Assembly (NCBI GenBank): GCA_050874905.1
Contig: JBNMLP010000003.1
Coordinates: 62,001-126,000 of the forward strand
Direction of reading: 5' to 3'
From: NC2004 sp050874905
GTDB lineage: Bacteria; Bacillota; Clostridia; Lachnospirales; Lachnospiraceae
Length of the DNA stretch: 64,000 bases
Shown here: positions 44,563 through 53,130 of the stretch, piece by piece
Layout: every line of letters starts with the position of its first letter
Position numbering within the stretch: the first letter of the stretch is position 1
Notes under the pieces: generated by a model
Databases searched by the model: none
Told to the model about the DNA's origin: nothing
What the model saw: only the letters and a program-made list of their open reading frames with translations
Program-made: the position numbers and the translations under genes

Positions 44563-45657
44563 ATGATGAGTGAGAAGTTAAAAGTAGGTATTTTAGGTGG
44601 AACCGGTATGGTGGGACAGCGTTTTATCTCTCTGTTAGAGAACCATCCATGGTTTGAGGTAGTAACCATTGCAGCTTCCCCAAGAAGTGCTGGAAAAACA
44701 TATGAGGAAGCAGTGGGAGACCGTTGGAAAATGGATACTCCAATGCCGGAAGCAGTAAAGAATATTATCGTGCACAACGTAAATGAAGTAGAAGAGGTTG
44801 CTTCTACGGTAGATTTTGTATTTAGTGCAGTAGATATGAGTAAGGACGAGATCAAGGCGATCGAGGAAGCCTATGCAAAGACAGAGACACCGGTTGTGTC
44901 AAACAACAGTGCGCATCGCTGGACACCGGATGTACCAATGGTAGTACCGGAGATCAACCCGGAGCATATGAAGGTGATCGAGTGCCAGAAAAAACGTTTG
45001 GGAACCAAGCGTGGTTTCGTTGCGGTAAAGCCAAACTGTTCTATCCAGAGCTACGCTCCGGTATTAACCGCGTGGAAAGAATTTGAACCATACGAGGTAG
45101 TGGCTACCACTTATCAGGCAATTTCCGGAGCAGGAAAAACCTTTAAGGACTGGCCGGAGATGGTGGGAAATGTCATCCCATTTATCGGTGGTGAGGAAGA
45201 GAAATCAGAGAAAGAGCCACTTCGTATCTGGGGACATGTAGATTTTGAAAAGGGAGAGATTGTTCCGGCAACAACTCCTGTGATCACCTGTCAGTGTGTA
45301 CGTGTACCGGTATTAAATGGACACACGGCAGCCGTATTTGTAAAATTCAAAAAGAATCCAACCAAGGAGCAGCTGATCCAGAAATTAGAGGAGTTCTCTG
45401 GTGTGCCACAGGAATTAAAGCTTCCAAGTGCACCAAAGCAGTTCATCCGCTACATGGAAGAAGACAACCGTCCTCAGGTAACCTTAGATGTAGATTATGA
45501 GAATGGAATGGGTGTTTCTGTAGGACGTATCCGTGAGGACAGCGTATACGACTGGAAATTTATCGGTTTATCTCATAACACCGTACGTGGTGCCGCAGGT
45601 GGAGCAGTACTTTGTGCAGAGCTGTTAAAGGCACAGGGATATATTGAGAAGAAATAG
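44563..45657 (+). CDS. asd: Aspartate-semialdehyde dehydrogenase
   Basis: NADPH reduction of aspartyl phosphate, the entry to lysine, methionine and threonine synthesis. 364 residues, of the archaeal/fungal-like type common in Lachnospiraceae. NADP loop GGTGMVGQRFISLLE at residue ~9, SNNSAHRW, the catalytic cysteine in KPNCSIQSY near residue 156, YQAISGAGKTF, and GHTAAVFVKF. ATG 44563 and 44566 are both possible. It is the last gene of the amino-acid run, closed by a terminator. Confidence 0.95.
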   Translation: MMSEKLKVGILGGTGMVGQRFISLLENHPWFEVVTIAASPRSAGKTYEEAVGDRWKMDTPMPEAVKNIIVHNVNEVEEVASTVDFVFSAVDMSKDEIKAIEEAYAKTETPVVSNNSAHRWTPDVPMVVPEINPEHMKVIECQKKRLGTKRGFVAVKPNCSIQSYAPVLTAWKEFEPYEVVATTYQAISGAGKTFKDWPEMVGNVIPFIGGEEEKSEKEPLRIWGHVDFEKGEIVPATTPVITCQCVRVPVLNGHTAAVFVKFKKNPTKEQLIQKLEEFSGVPQELKLPSAPKQFIRYMEEDNRPQVTLDVDYENGMGVSVGRIREDSVYDWKFIGLSHNTVRGAAGGAVLCAELLKAQGYIEKK

Positions 45658-45679
45658 GAATAAGAAGATAAAAAGTGAG

Positions 45680-45712
45680 AAGGCGATGTAAGTGATTACA
45701 TCGCCTTTTTTA
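45680..45712 (+). terminator. Terminator after asd
   Basis: Perfect 12-bp stem AAGGCGATGTAA / TTACATCGCCTT with GTGA loop and a T run. It isolates the downstream ABC module from the amino-acid genes. Confidence 0.93.
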
Positions 45713-45719
45713 TTTCTTA

Positions 45720-45748
45720 TTGACAAGAATCGAAAAATAATATATAAT
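45720..45748 (+). promoter_or_regulatory. Perfect consensus sigma-A promoter of the ABC module
   Basis: TTGACA (45720-45725), exactly 17 bases, TATAAT (45743-45748). No operator-like palindrome was seen between it and the start codon 28 bases on. Confidence 0.9.
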
Positions 45749-45775
45749 AAGTAAAAATAAAAGGATGGTGATTCT

Positions 45776-46159
45776 ATGAGAATAAAAAAAATTCTTCCAA
45801 TTGTATTTGTTGTGACGTTACTTTTTATTCCTATGTATGCAGGTGCATATTCTAAAAACTTGACTATGAATATGCAAGAGAAAAGTAAAACCATAACATG
45901 TGATTGTTATTTGGCTAAGGTTACAGGAGGTGCATTAATTGGTGGTAAGGGTATAAACTATAAAATATATTACAAAATCAAAGGAACACTAACTACGAAA
46001 CAAATAACATCGGGAAGTTGTGCATCAAACACTAAATTTCCTGCCTATGAATTTTCCACAGCCGCGCAATATAGTTCATGTTATTTAAGCTTAAATGAGT
46101 CCCAAAGAAGTAAAGATAATCCTGGAATTGGATGGGGGCTAATAAAATATGATGACTAG
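45776..46159 (+). CDS. Small secreted cysteine-containing protein, function unknown
   Basis: 127 residues. A clear Sec signal peptide (MRIKK, hydrophobic ~6-20, cleavage likely after AGA near residue 24) leaves a ~100-residue mature protein with four cysteines (TCDCYL, GSCAS, SSCYL) and a C-terminal KDNPGIGWGLIKYDD. The composition suggests a small beta-rich exported domain. I do not recognise the family. The gene is visibly more AT-rich than its neighbours. With a perfect promoter, and an ABC transporter directly downstream with no terminator between, a bacteriocin-like or other secreted effector is one option; a lantibiotic-like leader is not seen. Confidence 0.7.
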   Translation: MRIKKILPIVFVVTLLFIPMYAGAYSKNLTMNMQEKSKTITCDCYLAKVTGGALIGGKGINYKIYYKIKGTLTTKQITSGSCASNTKFPAYEFSTAAQYSSCYLSLNESQRSKDNPGIGWGLIKYDD

Positions 46160-46191
46160 TAAAATAAATAGATAACATGAGGGAGGATATA

Positions 46192-47832
46192 ATGCTACGG
46201 CAAAATCTAATGTTGTTTTATAAGACAAAACAATGCTTTTTTCTATACATAATTGGGAATTTATTGCTGCTAGGATATTTGCTGGTAGAAACGATATTTT
46301 TTTCTTATACATATGGTCAGTTTTTGGATGGCTTGGATATCGTGCAGCTTCTATTCCCTTTTACGATATATTCCGGTATCGTGTTTTTGCTATTAGGATA
46401 TGAGTACATGGGAAGTGGCGAAAAGTATGAAATGGCAGAATGTCTGGATGCCATGGCAGTTCCTTTTTTGCAAAGGAAATGTCTGGAGGCTTGTGTTCTT
46501 TTTTTACTTGTGTTGTTCCAAAGTATTCTGGTGATTGGTTATGTGTTGCTTGTAGCAGTAATACTTGGTGAACGGGATGCTTTCATTTTCTATATGTTAA
46601 AAGCAATGATCGTTTATTTTACCATGCCAAATCTGATCTTATGTGTCATTGGAATGTTGATACAGCAAGTAAAAAAACGTCTGGTATCTTCTCTTATGCT
46701 GCTTTTTGCTACCGTTTATATGACCATACGTTTTTATCAATTGTTTTACGGAAAAGAAACATTATATGGAATCAGTGATGCTACCCAGTTCTTTGGCGTG
46801 GGAACAAGATATGTGGGAAATATCAGCGATCCATATCCGATTTCTATTCATATCGTAAGTAAGTCTGTTTATATTCTGGCAGCCTGCCTGTTTTTCCTGT
46901 TATTGATCTGGTATTGGAAAAGCAAAAAAAAGTGCTTGCTTTATGCACAGGCAGGGTTGTTTCTGCTTTTTGTGGGGAATGTTATTTTATGGAATTTACC
47001 ATGCTCCGGAAATTATGAGGGCTATGAAGATCAGTCTGATGCGCTTTACCAAGAAGCAGATGCGCTCTTACAGCAGGATAAACCGATCGGTATATTGGGA
47101 GAGGATACTTTTTGGGTGACAAACTATGAAATGGAAGTCGCAATGGTACCTGATTTTAAGGCAACGGTGAAGATGCAGGTATCAGATACTTCTTTGCCGG
47201 AGTATTCCTTTACCCTGTATAGCAGGGCAAAGATAAAAAAAGTGGCAGATCAGAAGGGAGAACGTCTTTCCTATAAAAGAGAAGGTAATTTTTTTACCGT
47301 CTATCCCAATGGAAAAGAGTTATCTGCTATTTGTGTTGTATATGAGGGAAGCTGGCTGAACCGTTATTATGCTTCGGCATCGAGTGCGTATCTTCCGGGT
47401 AATTTTCCATATTATCCGATCAGCGGGAAACGTCCGGTGGATCATAATGGGCTTTGTACCCTTCCAGAACAGGAAAGTACATTTTCTCTTACCGTAAAGG
47501 GGAAAAAGCATAATATGATCAGCAATCTGGAACAGAAAGGAACACATTTTTCTGGAATGGCCAACCAGGTGACCTTGCTTTCCGGCAATTACCGGAAATA
47601 CAAAAAAGATGGGATAATATATATTTATCCTGCATTTTCTGCAAAGTATGATCCCCAAAAGAATCATAGAATACATATTCCGGTAACTGCGAAAACGGTT
47701 GTTATTTCTCCTCTGGAACTGTCGGGGATCTATTTATTCGGCTCGGATATCGTGATCTGGCGCGGGATAGAGGACGATGTAGAAACATATCAGCAACGAT
47801 TAGAAGCAGTGGGAGAGCAGGCAGCACAGTAA
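46192..47832 (+). CDS. ABC-2 type permease with an extracytoplasmic M1-peptidase-N-like domain
   Basis: 546 residues. Six or seven membrane helices (~10-40, 50-72, 100-130, 145-165, 172-192, 225-247, 255-275) are followed by a ~270-residue soluble region. That region (VTNYEMEVAMVPDFKATVKM, SFTLYSRAKIKKV, REGNFFTVYP, YYPISGK, ISNLEQKGTHFSG) reads like the beta-sandwich N-terminal domain of M1 aminopeptidases, which occurs fused to ABC permeases in other bacteria. No HExxH zinc motif follows, so it should not be a peptidase. GGGAGG before ATG 46192 decides the start over 46177. Confidence 0.72.
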   Translation: MLRQNLMLFYKTKQCFFLYIIGNLLLLGYLLVETIFFSYTYGQFLDGLDIVQLLFPFTIYSGIVFLLLGYEYMGSGEKYEMAECLDAMAVPFLQRKCLEACVLFLLVLFQSILVIGYVLLVAVILGERDAFIFYMLKAMIVYFTMPNLILCVIGMLIQQVKKRLVSSLMLLFATVYMTIRFYQLFYGKETLYGISDATQFFGVGTRYVGNISDPYPISIHIVSKSVYILAACLFFLLLIWYWKSKKKCLLYAQAGLFLLFVGNVILWNLPCSGNYEGYEDQSDALYQEADALLQQDKPIGILGEDTFWVTNYEMEVAMVPDFKATVKMQVSDTSLPEYSFTLYSRAKIKKVADQKGERLSYKREGNFFTVYPNGKELSAICVVYEGSWLNRYYASASSAYLPGNFPYYPISGKRPVDHNGLCTLPEQESTFSLTVKGKKHNMISNLEQKGTHFSGMANQVTLLSGNYRKYKKDGIIYIYPAFSAKYDPQKNHRIHIPVTAKTVVISPLELSGIYLFGSDIVIWRGIEDDVETYQQRLEAVGEQAAQ

Positions 47833-47845
47833 CAGGAGGAGTACG

Positions 47846-48679
47846 ATGCTTAAGGTAGAACACATCACGATGCGTTTTGGAAAGAAAACGATCATCAAAG
47901 ATATATCCATGGAATTAGAAGAGGGAATTCATGGTTTGCTTGGACCAAACGGGGCAGGAAAAACAACATTTATCCGCTCTGTTGCAGGGCTATATCCGAA
48001 GTCCAAAGGCTCGGTGTATTTTAATGGAGAAAAATTAGAGGGAAGCCATATCGGCTATCTGCCGCAAAAGTTTGGCTTGTTTCCCAATATGACTGTGCGC
48101 CAATTGATGCATTATCTTGGTACCATGAAGAAGCTTCCCCGTGCTGCCATAGAAAAAGAGTTAGAGCAATTGCTGGATGAGCTGCATTTAACAGAGCAGG
48201 CAGATTGTAAAGGGGCGAGGCTTTCCGGTGGAATGATACGTCGTGTGGGGATCATGCAGGCATTTTTGGGAAATCCCGGTGTTGTGTTACTTGATGAGCC
48301 AACGGCAGGGTTAGACCCGGAGGAACGGCTTCGGTTTAAGAATTTTATGAAAGAGCGAAAACGAAATGGTCAGACAATCCTTGTTTCTACTCATATCGTA
48401 GATGACATTGATTATATCGGAGATTATGTGGAGGTTATGCAGGAGGGACAAATAAAGAAAAAGGGAACCTGTGACGAAATTATTTCCTGTGCCGCCGGAA
48501 AAGTCTATGAAATGGAAAGAGAGACTTATGAAAGACAGATATCTCCTGGAATATTAGTAAAAGAATATGAAAAAGAGGGAATGGGGAAGGTTCGTGTTCT
48601 GCTTCCGGATGGGGCAGAGGAACAGGAGCTTACTCCTACGTTAGAGGATGGGTATCTATGTATATTAAAAGGCTGGTGA
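47846..48679 (+). CDS. ABC transporter ATP-binding protein of the ABC module
   Basis: 277 residues. Walker A GPNGAGKTTFI near residue 35, Q-loop LPQKFGLFP, signature LSGGMIRRVGI, Walker B VVLLDEPTAGLDP and H-loop VSTHIVDD; the C-terminal ~60 residues are variable. Bacitracin- or lantibiotic-export type ATPases look alike, so substrate cannot be read from it. AGGAGG precedes the ATG. The next gene starts inside its 3' end (22-base overlap). Confidence 0.93.
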   Translation: MLKVEHITMRFGKKTIIKDISMELEEGIHGLLGPNGAGKTTFIRSVAGLYPKSKGSVYFNGEKLEGSHIGYLPQKFGLFPNMTVRQLMHYLGTMKKLPRAAIEKELEQLLDELHLTEQADCKGARLSGGMIRRVGIMQAFLGNPGVVLLDEPTAGLDPEERLRFKNFMKERKRNGQTILVSTHIVDDIDYIGDYVEVMQEGQIKKKGTCDEIISCAAGKVYEMERETYERQISPGILVKEYEKEGMGKVRVLLPDGAEEQELTPTLEDGYLCILKGW

Positions 48680-49290
48680 AAGAAATGTGGGTGCGGCTGG
48701 GCGTGACTGCCTTTGTTCCTCCCGTGTTGTTATGGCTGCTGTTAAACATCTGGAATTTCCATGATCTGCTTTATCCAAACAGATCTACGAAATATTTCAT
48801 GGATGAGAGGATGCTGTTGCTGCTTCCGATCGGAATCGGCATACTAAGTGTGGTAAGCTGCCTGCCTTATCTCGCACAGAACGGGCGCGAGGTTTTGTAC
48901 ATACAAAGATCACAGTTAAACCGCCAGCTTACGATCAACGATGTTTATTATGTGGTAGTTGTGACGATAGAATATGTGCTTGTGTATCATAAAAGCATAA
49001 AGGTGGGGAGTCTTGCCTATTTTCGTTACGTGCTGTTAAGCCTTGCCGTATCGCAGATATGCGTGCTTTTGTTATATGCGGTAAAACATGTTACGATGGC
49101 ACTGGTGCTTTTGACAGCCGGTTATCTGGTGCTGTGTCTGCTTCATGGAGGTGGAACAAAGATTGTAGATCTGTTTTCGTGGAATTATGAAGATGAAACC
49201 TATCTGATCCAGATGCTCATACTGTTTCTCATTACCCTGTGCGGCAATTATGGAAGGAGAAAATTGATCGAACAATATTGTTCTTATTAA
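48658..49290 (+). CDS. Multi-helix membrane protein of the ABC module
   Basis: 210 residues with about five or six hydrophobic helices (~12-32, 52-72, 90-105, 120-140, 142-162, 178-195). It resembles one half of an ABC-2 permease: the segment NGREVLYIQRSQLNRQL parallels KGRELFYLADRGCGKEL in the next gene. Overlapping the ATPase gene, it is translationally coupled. Permease or immunity-type membrane protein are both possible. Confidence 0.7.
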   Translation: MYIKRLVKEMWVRLGVTAFVPPVLLWLLLNIWNFHDLLYPNRSTKYFMDERMLLLLPIGIGILSVVSCLPYLAQNGREVLYIQRSQLNRQLTINDVYYVVVVTIEYVLVYHKSIKVGSLAYFRYVLLSLAVSQICVLLLYAVKHVTMALVLLTAGYLVLCLLHGGGTKIVDLFSWNYEDETYLIQMLILFLITLCGNYGRRKLIEQYCSY

Positions 49291-49311
49291 AAGAGAAAAT
49301 GCGGGGACTCT

Positions 49312-49932
49312 ATGAAAAATACGATAAGGAAATTAAAACATAGTGCGATTGCGTCATTGCTTCTTCTTGTGCTGGCTGTTCCATTTCTGGTGGAACGGAA
49401 AATGAAAATGGAGGAAACGGCACAGTATGTACTTGTAGCACAGCAATATTTAAATATAGTACTGCCTCTTTGTGTGGCAGTTTTGTTTTTCTGTTGTTTC
49501 TATGAAAAAACGCAGGGAAAAGGAAGGGAGCTTTTTTATCTGGCAGACCGTGGGTGTGGGAAGGAGCTTTTTCTCATCTATACGGTCGTTGCGGGAAGTC
49601 TGGGGCTCTCCGTGCTTTTGTTTTATCATAGTCACATAGCACAGCCCGGAATTTTTTTTCTGCAATATCTCATATTGGAATATAGTCTGCTCAGCTTTTG
49701 TTATGCCCTTCTCTATGTGACTTCACATATCGTCGTGGTACTGCTTGGCGTGTTGCTTTTCTACGGTATGCTGCTTACCGGGGCAGGGGGAACAGGGACG
49801 CTCTTTCTATACCCGTGGGAGCAGGCTGTCACCATACGAGCACTGTGTTATGCAATGCGGTATGAATTGCTGCTTGGAGCTTTCAGCAACCTGATCGGCA
49901 TATTTGCCAACAAAAAATATACCAGCTATTAA
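49312..49932 (+). CDS. Second multi-helix membrane protein of the ABC module
   Basis: 206 residues, about six helices (~12-28, 45-63, 88-110, 118-135, 137-160, 175-195). It may be a distant paralogue of the preceding gene (both carry a GRE-L/F-Y motif after the second helix and end in SY). I infer a permease partner of the ATPase. Last gene of the unit, closed by a two-way terminator. Confidence 0.68.
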   Translation: MKNTIRKLKHSAIASLLLLVLAVPFLVERKMKMEETAQYVLVAQQYLNIVLPLCVAVLFFCCFYEKTQGKGRELFYLADRGCGKELFLIYTVVAGSLGLSVLLFYHSHIAQPGIFFLQYLILEYSLLSFCYALLYVTSHIVVVLLGVLLFYGMLLTGAGGTGTLFLYPWEQAVTIRALCYAMRYELLLGAFSNLIGIFANKKYTSY

Positions 49933-49972
49933 AAAAGGACTGTGCCAAAATGTGCACAGTCCGTTCTGTTTT
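49931..49972. terminator. Bidirectional terminator between the ABC module and the argH unit
   Basis: Stem GGACTGTGC / GCACAGTCC (49937-49945 and 49954-49962). AAAAAA on the left serves the minus strand and a TTCTGTTTTTT run on the right serves the plus strand. Confidence 0.88.
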
Positions 49973-50236
49973 TTATTCTTCCTCAGAATTTGCCTCATAT
50001 GCTTTTCCGGTTTCATCTACCTCAGGAGCCTGCTCCTTATTATAATGATAAAGTGTGTCTTTAAGATCAAAATCAAGCACATCCTGGGAGTCTCTCACTC
50101 GGATTACTACCGATTTGGAAAGTGTTTCAATCTCTTCTATGGAAAGACCACTGATCATTGCGACATCCTCAAAAGGAATTTCTACCTCTAACATATTCTT
50201 GGCAATTTCAACCTGCCGTTTCTTTGTATTATTCAT
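49973..50236 (-). CDS. Small helical protein downstream of argH, function unknown
   Basis: 87 residues. The first ~42 residues (RQVEIAKNMLEVEIPFEDVAM, ISGLSIEEIETL) look like the C-terminal helical repeat found after the nuclease domain of Rpn/PD-(D/E)XK-family transposase-like proteins. The rest is acidic. No nuclease domain is present, so it is either a small stand-alone protein or the remnant of such a gene. AGGAAGTG at 7-base spacing gives it a normal start. It begins 24 bases after the argH stop, so probably shares its transcript. Confidence 0.65.
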   Translation of the reverse strand: MNNTKKRQVEIAKNMLEVEIPFEDVAMISGLSIEEIETLSKSVVIRVRDSQDVLDFDLKDTLYHYNKEQAPEVDETGKAYEANSEEE

Positions 50237-50259
50237 ACGTTCACTTCCTATTCTATATA

Positions 50260-51642
50260 TTAGTCTAACTGTGCCAGCCAGGATTCATTGACAGCAATTA
50301 CTTTTTCCATAGCATCAGGTCCCGGTGCACCGATCGTATTTCGTTTGTTCACACAGGTTTTTAAACTGATCGCATCATAAATATCTTCTTCAAATGCCGG
50401 GCTGATCGCTTTGTAATCCTCCAGAGGAAGATCATCTAAGGCGATGTTTTTCTCAATACAGGTAAGGACTAACTGTCCTACGATACCATGGGCATCACGG
50501 AAGGCAACTCCATGATTTACCAGATAATCTGCAGCATCTGTTGCATTGGTGAATCCGTTTTTGGCACTGCTTTCCATGGCAGTTTTATTGACACGCATTG
50601 TTTTGATCATACCGTCAAACAGTAACAGACAGCCCTTTACCGTATCAATGGCATCAAAGGTAAGCTCTTTATCTTCCTGCATATCTTTGTTGTATGCAAG
50701 TGGAATTCCTTTCATCGTTGTGAGAAGAGAAGTCAATGCGCCATAGACACGTCCGGTCTTTCCACGCACGAGCTCGGCAATATCCGGATTCTTTTTCTGT
50801 GGCATGATGGAGCTTCCGGTGCTGTAGGCATCGTCCAGTTCTACAAACTGGTATTCATTGGAATTCCAGATAATGATCTCCTCGGAAAAACGGCTCAAAT
50901 GCATCATGATCGTGGCAAAGGCACTGAGCATCTCAATGACGTAGTCACGGTCGGAAACACCATCCATACTATTTAAGCACGGACCATCAAAGTCCAGCAG
51001 CTTTGCTGTCATCTCGCGATCCAGAGGATACGTGGTACCGGCTAATGCACCGGAGCCGAGGGGACAGATATTCATACGATTTAAAATATCGTTAAGACGG
51101 CTGTAATCCCGCTTGAACATTTCCATATAAGCTCCCAGATGATGTGCAAGTGTTACAGGCTGTGCCTTCTGTAAATGAGTAAATCCCGGCATAAAGGTAT
51201 GAACGTGTTCCTTCATTAATCCGTGAATGGTTTCCAGCAGTGTTTTTAACAGTGCTTTTGTTTCAACCAGCTCATCCCGGCAGTAAAGGCGCATATCTAA
51301 TGCAACCTGATCATTTCTGCTTCGCCCGGTGTGAAGCTTCTTTCCGGCTTCTCCTACCCGGTCAATCAAGTTTGCTTCCACAAAGCTGTGGATGTCTTCG
51401 TATTCGGATGTGATCGCCAGCTTTCCTGCCTTTACATCAGCAACAATGCTGTCTAATCCTTTTAATATGGTTTCTTTTTCTTTCTCCGTCAAAATACCTG
51501 TTGCAGCAAGCATTGTGACATGCGCTTTGCTTCCCCGGATATCCTGATCAAAAAATTTCTGATCAAAGGAGATCGATGCATTAAAATTATAAACCAGTTG
51601 ATCGGTTTCTTTTGTGAAACGACCACCCCATAATTGTGCCAT
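50260..51642 (-). CDS. argH: Argininosuccinate lyase
   Basis: Splits argininosuccinate to arginine and fumarate, last step of arginine synthesis. 460 residues. LWGGRFTKETD start, DIHSFVEANL, LHTGRSRNDQVALDMRLY, GFTHLQKAQPVTLAHH, and the superfamily signature GSSIMPQKKNPD near residue 277. AGAGGTA precedes the ATG. It diverges from argD across a shared control region; argG is not in the window. Confidence 0.97.
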   Translation of the reverse strand: MAQLWGGRFTKETDQLVYNFNASISFDQKFFDQDIRGSKAHVTMLAATGILTEKEKETILKGLDSIVADVKAGKLAITSEYEDIHSFVEANLIDRVGEAGKKLHTGRSRNDQVALDMRLYCRDELVETKALLKTLLETIHGLMKEHVHTFMPGFTHLQKAQPVTLAHHLGAYMEMFKRDYSRLNDILNRMNICPLGSGALAGTTYPLDREMTAKLLDFDGPCLNSMDGVSDRDYVIEMLSAFATIMMHLSRFSEEIIIWNSNEYQFVELDDAYSTGSSIMPQKKNPDIAELVRGKTGRVYGALTSLLTTMKGIPLAYNKDMQEDKELTFDAIDTVKGCLLLFDGMIKTMRVNKTAMESSAKNGFTNATDAADYLVNHGVAFRDAHGIVGQLVLTCIEKNIALDDLPLEDYKAISPAFEEDIYDAISLKTCVNKRNTIGAPGPDAMEKVIAVNESWLAQLD

Positions 51643-51696
51643 ATTGGTACCTCTTTTCTAAAATGTAATACTTGTGGGTCTTGCCCAGATAACAGT

Positions 51697-51726
51697 ATTA
51701 TACAACAAGGAGAAAACAATTGACAA
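51697..51726 (-). promoter_or_regulatory. Promoter of argH
   Basis: On the minus strand TTGTCA (51726-51721), 18-nt spacer, TATAAT (51702-51697), about 55 bases before the argH start. Confidence 0.75.
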
Positions 51727-51767
51727 CGGATAAATATGACTTTTTAAGGAAATGTGATCGAAAACAA

Positions 51768-51803
51768 TATGAATAAATATAAAAATATGCGAATATTTAT
51801 ACA
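51768..51803 (+). promoter_or_regulatory. Tandem ARG-box-like sites (candidate ArgR operators)
   Basis: Two adjacent 18-bp stretches, 51768-51785 (TATGAATAAATATAAAAA) and 51786-51803 (TATGCGAATATTTATACA). Each has one good half-site of the ArgR box TNTGAATWWWWATTCANW and one weak half. They abut the -35 box of the argD promoter and lie between the argH and argD promoters, the expected place for an arginine repressor. The AT-rich context makes chance matches possible. Confidence 0.5.
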
Positions 51804-51832
51804 TTGACAAGAAGAATCAATAGTGCTACGAT
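51804..51832 (+). promoter_or_regulatory. Promoter of argD
   Basis: TTGACA (51804-51809), 17-nt spacer, TACGAT (51827-51832). Confidence 0.82.
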
Positions 51833-51895
51833 GGAAGAATCAAAAACGAAAAAGATACACCGTTAAGGTGCAGGAGATAAAAGGAGGAACATGCG

Positions 51896-53107
51896 ATGAA
51901 ATTGAAAGATACCGGGCTTACAAAAGAGCAGTTGATCAACGATGCCAATACTTATATGATGGAGCTGGCCACCCGCTTTGATCTGATAGCGGAGACATCA
52001 AAGGGAATGTACATATATAATGAAAAGGAAGAACCATATTTAGACTTTTATGCCGGAATTGCGGTCAACTCTGCCGGAAACTGTAATGAAAAAGTGGTAG
52101 AAGCGATCATTTCACAGGCAAAGGATACCCTTCATGTGTCCAACTATCCGTATAGTATTCCGATGGTTGTGCTTGCCAAACTGATCTGTACCAACATTGG
52201 TATGGATAAGATCTTCTTCCAGAACTCCGGAACCGAGGCAAATGAAGCTATGATCAAGATGGCAAGAAAATGGGGAATCGAAAAATACGGACCGGAGCAT
52301 TATCACATTGTAACGGCAAAGCAGAGCTTCCATGGACGAAGCTATGGTGCCATGAGTGCGACCGGACAGCCGGATAATGCCTGCCAGATGAATTTAAAGC
52401 CGATGTTACCGGGCTTTACTTATGCAGACTTTAATGATCTTGCGTCCTTTGAAAAAGCCTGTACCAAAGATACCGTGGCGATCATGGTAGAGCCAGTACA
52501 GGGAGAAGGCGGCGTTTATCCGGCAACAGAGGAGTTCTTAAAGGGACTGCGGAAGCTTTGTGATGAGCGTGATATGCTGTTGCTCTTTGACGAAGTGCAG
52601 ACCGGCTGGGGACGTTTAGGATCATTGATGGGATATATGTCATATGGAGTAACACCGGACGCGTTATCCATGGCAAAAGCAATGGGTGGCGGACTCCCAA
52701 TCGGAGCAGTGTGTGCCAACCAGAGAGCTAATCAGGCATTTACACCAGGAAGCCACGGATCCACCTTTGGAGGAAATCCGGTCTGCTGTGCAGCCGCTAT
52801 CGCAGAGATCAAAGAGATCATCGAACGCGACCTGCCGGCCAATGCAAAAAAAATGGGCGATTACTTTATGGGATTATGTAAAAACCTTCCGGGAGTCAAA
52901 GAAGTCAGAGGCCGTGGACTTTTGATGGGAGTAGAATTTGAGAAGCCGATCGCCATGGAAGTAAAACATGAATGTTTTGACCGTCATATGCTGATCACCG
53001 CAGTCAGTGGCAGCATCATCCGTATGGTGCCACCGTTGATCGTAAGTAAGGAAGAATGTGACAAAGCATATGCAATCTTAGAAGAATCCGTAAAAGCAGC
53101 ATTATAA
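51896..53107 (+). CDS. argD: Acetylornithine aminotransferase-type class III aminotransferase
   Basis: PLP enzyme, 403 residues. Visible are YLDFYAGIAVNSAGN, NSGTEANEAMIKMARK (phosphate site), SFHGRSYGAMSATGQ, EPVQGEGGVYPAT, LLLFDEVQTGWGRLG (cofactor Asp) and the PLP lysine in SMAKAMGGGLPIGA near residue 260. Class III members overlap in sequence, and ornithine or GABA transaminases look similar; the divergence from argH and the ARG-box-like sites support arginine synthesis. AAAGGAGG precedes the ATG. Confidence 0.9.
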   Translation: MKLKDTGLTKEQLINDANTYMMELATRFDLIAETSKGMYIYNEKEEPYLDFYAGIAVNSAGNCNEKVVEAIISQAKDTLHVSNYPYSIPMVVLAKLICTNIGMDKIFFQNSGTEANEAMIKMARKWGIEKYGPEHYHIVTAKQSFHGRSYGAMSATGQPDNACQMNLKPMLPGFTYADFNDLASFEKACTKDTVAIMVEPVQGEGGVYPATEEFLKGLRKLCDERDMLLLFDEVQTGWGRLGSLMGYMSYGVTPDALSMAKAMGGGLPIGAVCANQRANQAFTPGSHGSTFGGNPVCCAAAIAEIKEIIERDLPANAKKMGDYFMGLCKNLPGVKEVRGRGLLMGVEFEKPIAMEVKHECFDRHMLITAVSGSIIRMVPPLIVSKEECDKAYAILEESVKAAL

Positions 53108-53130
53108 AAACACTATATTATTTAAAGATA

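Noticed and set aside
45776..46159. Lactococcin 972 family bacteriocin
   Set aside because: Signal peptide, size and the neighbouring ABC genes fit, but the mature sequence does not show the lactococcin 972 pattern, so only an unknown secreted protein is claimed.
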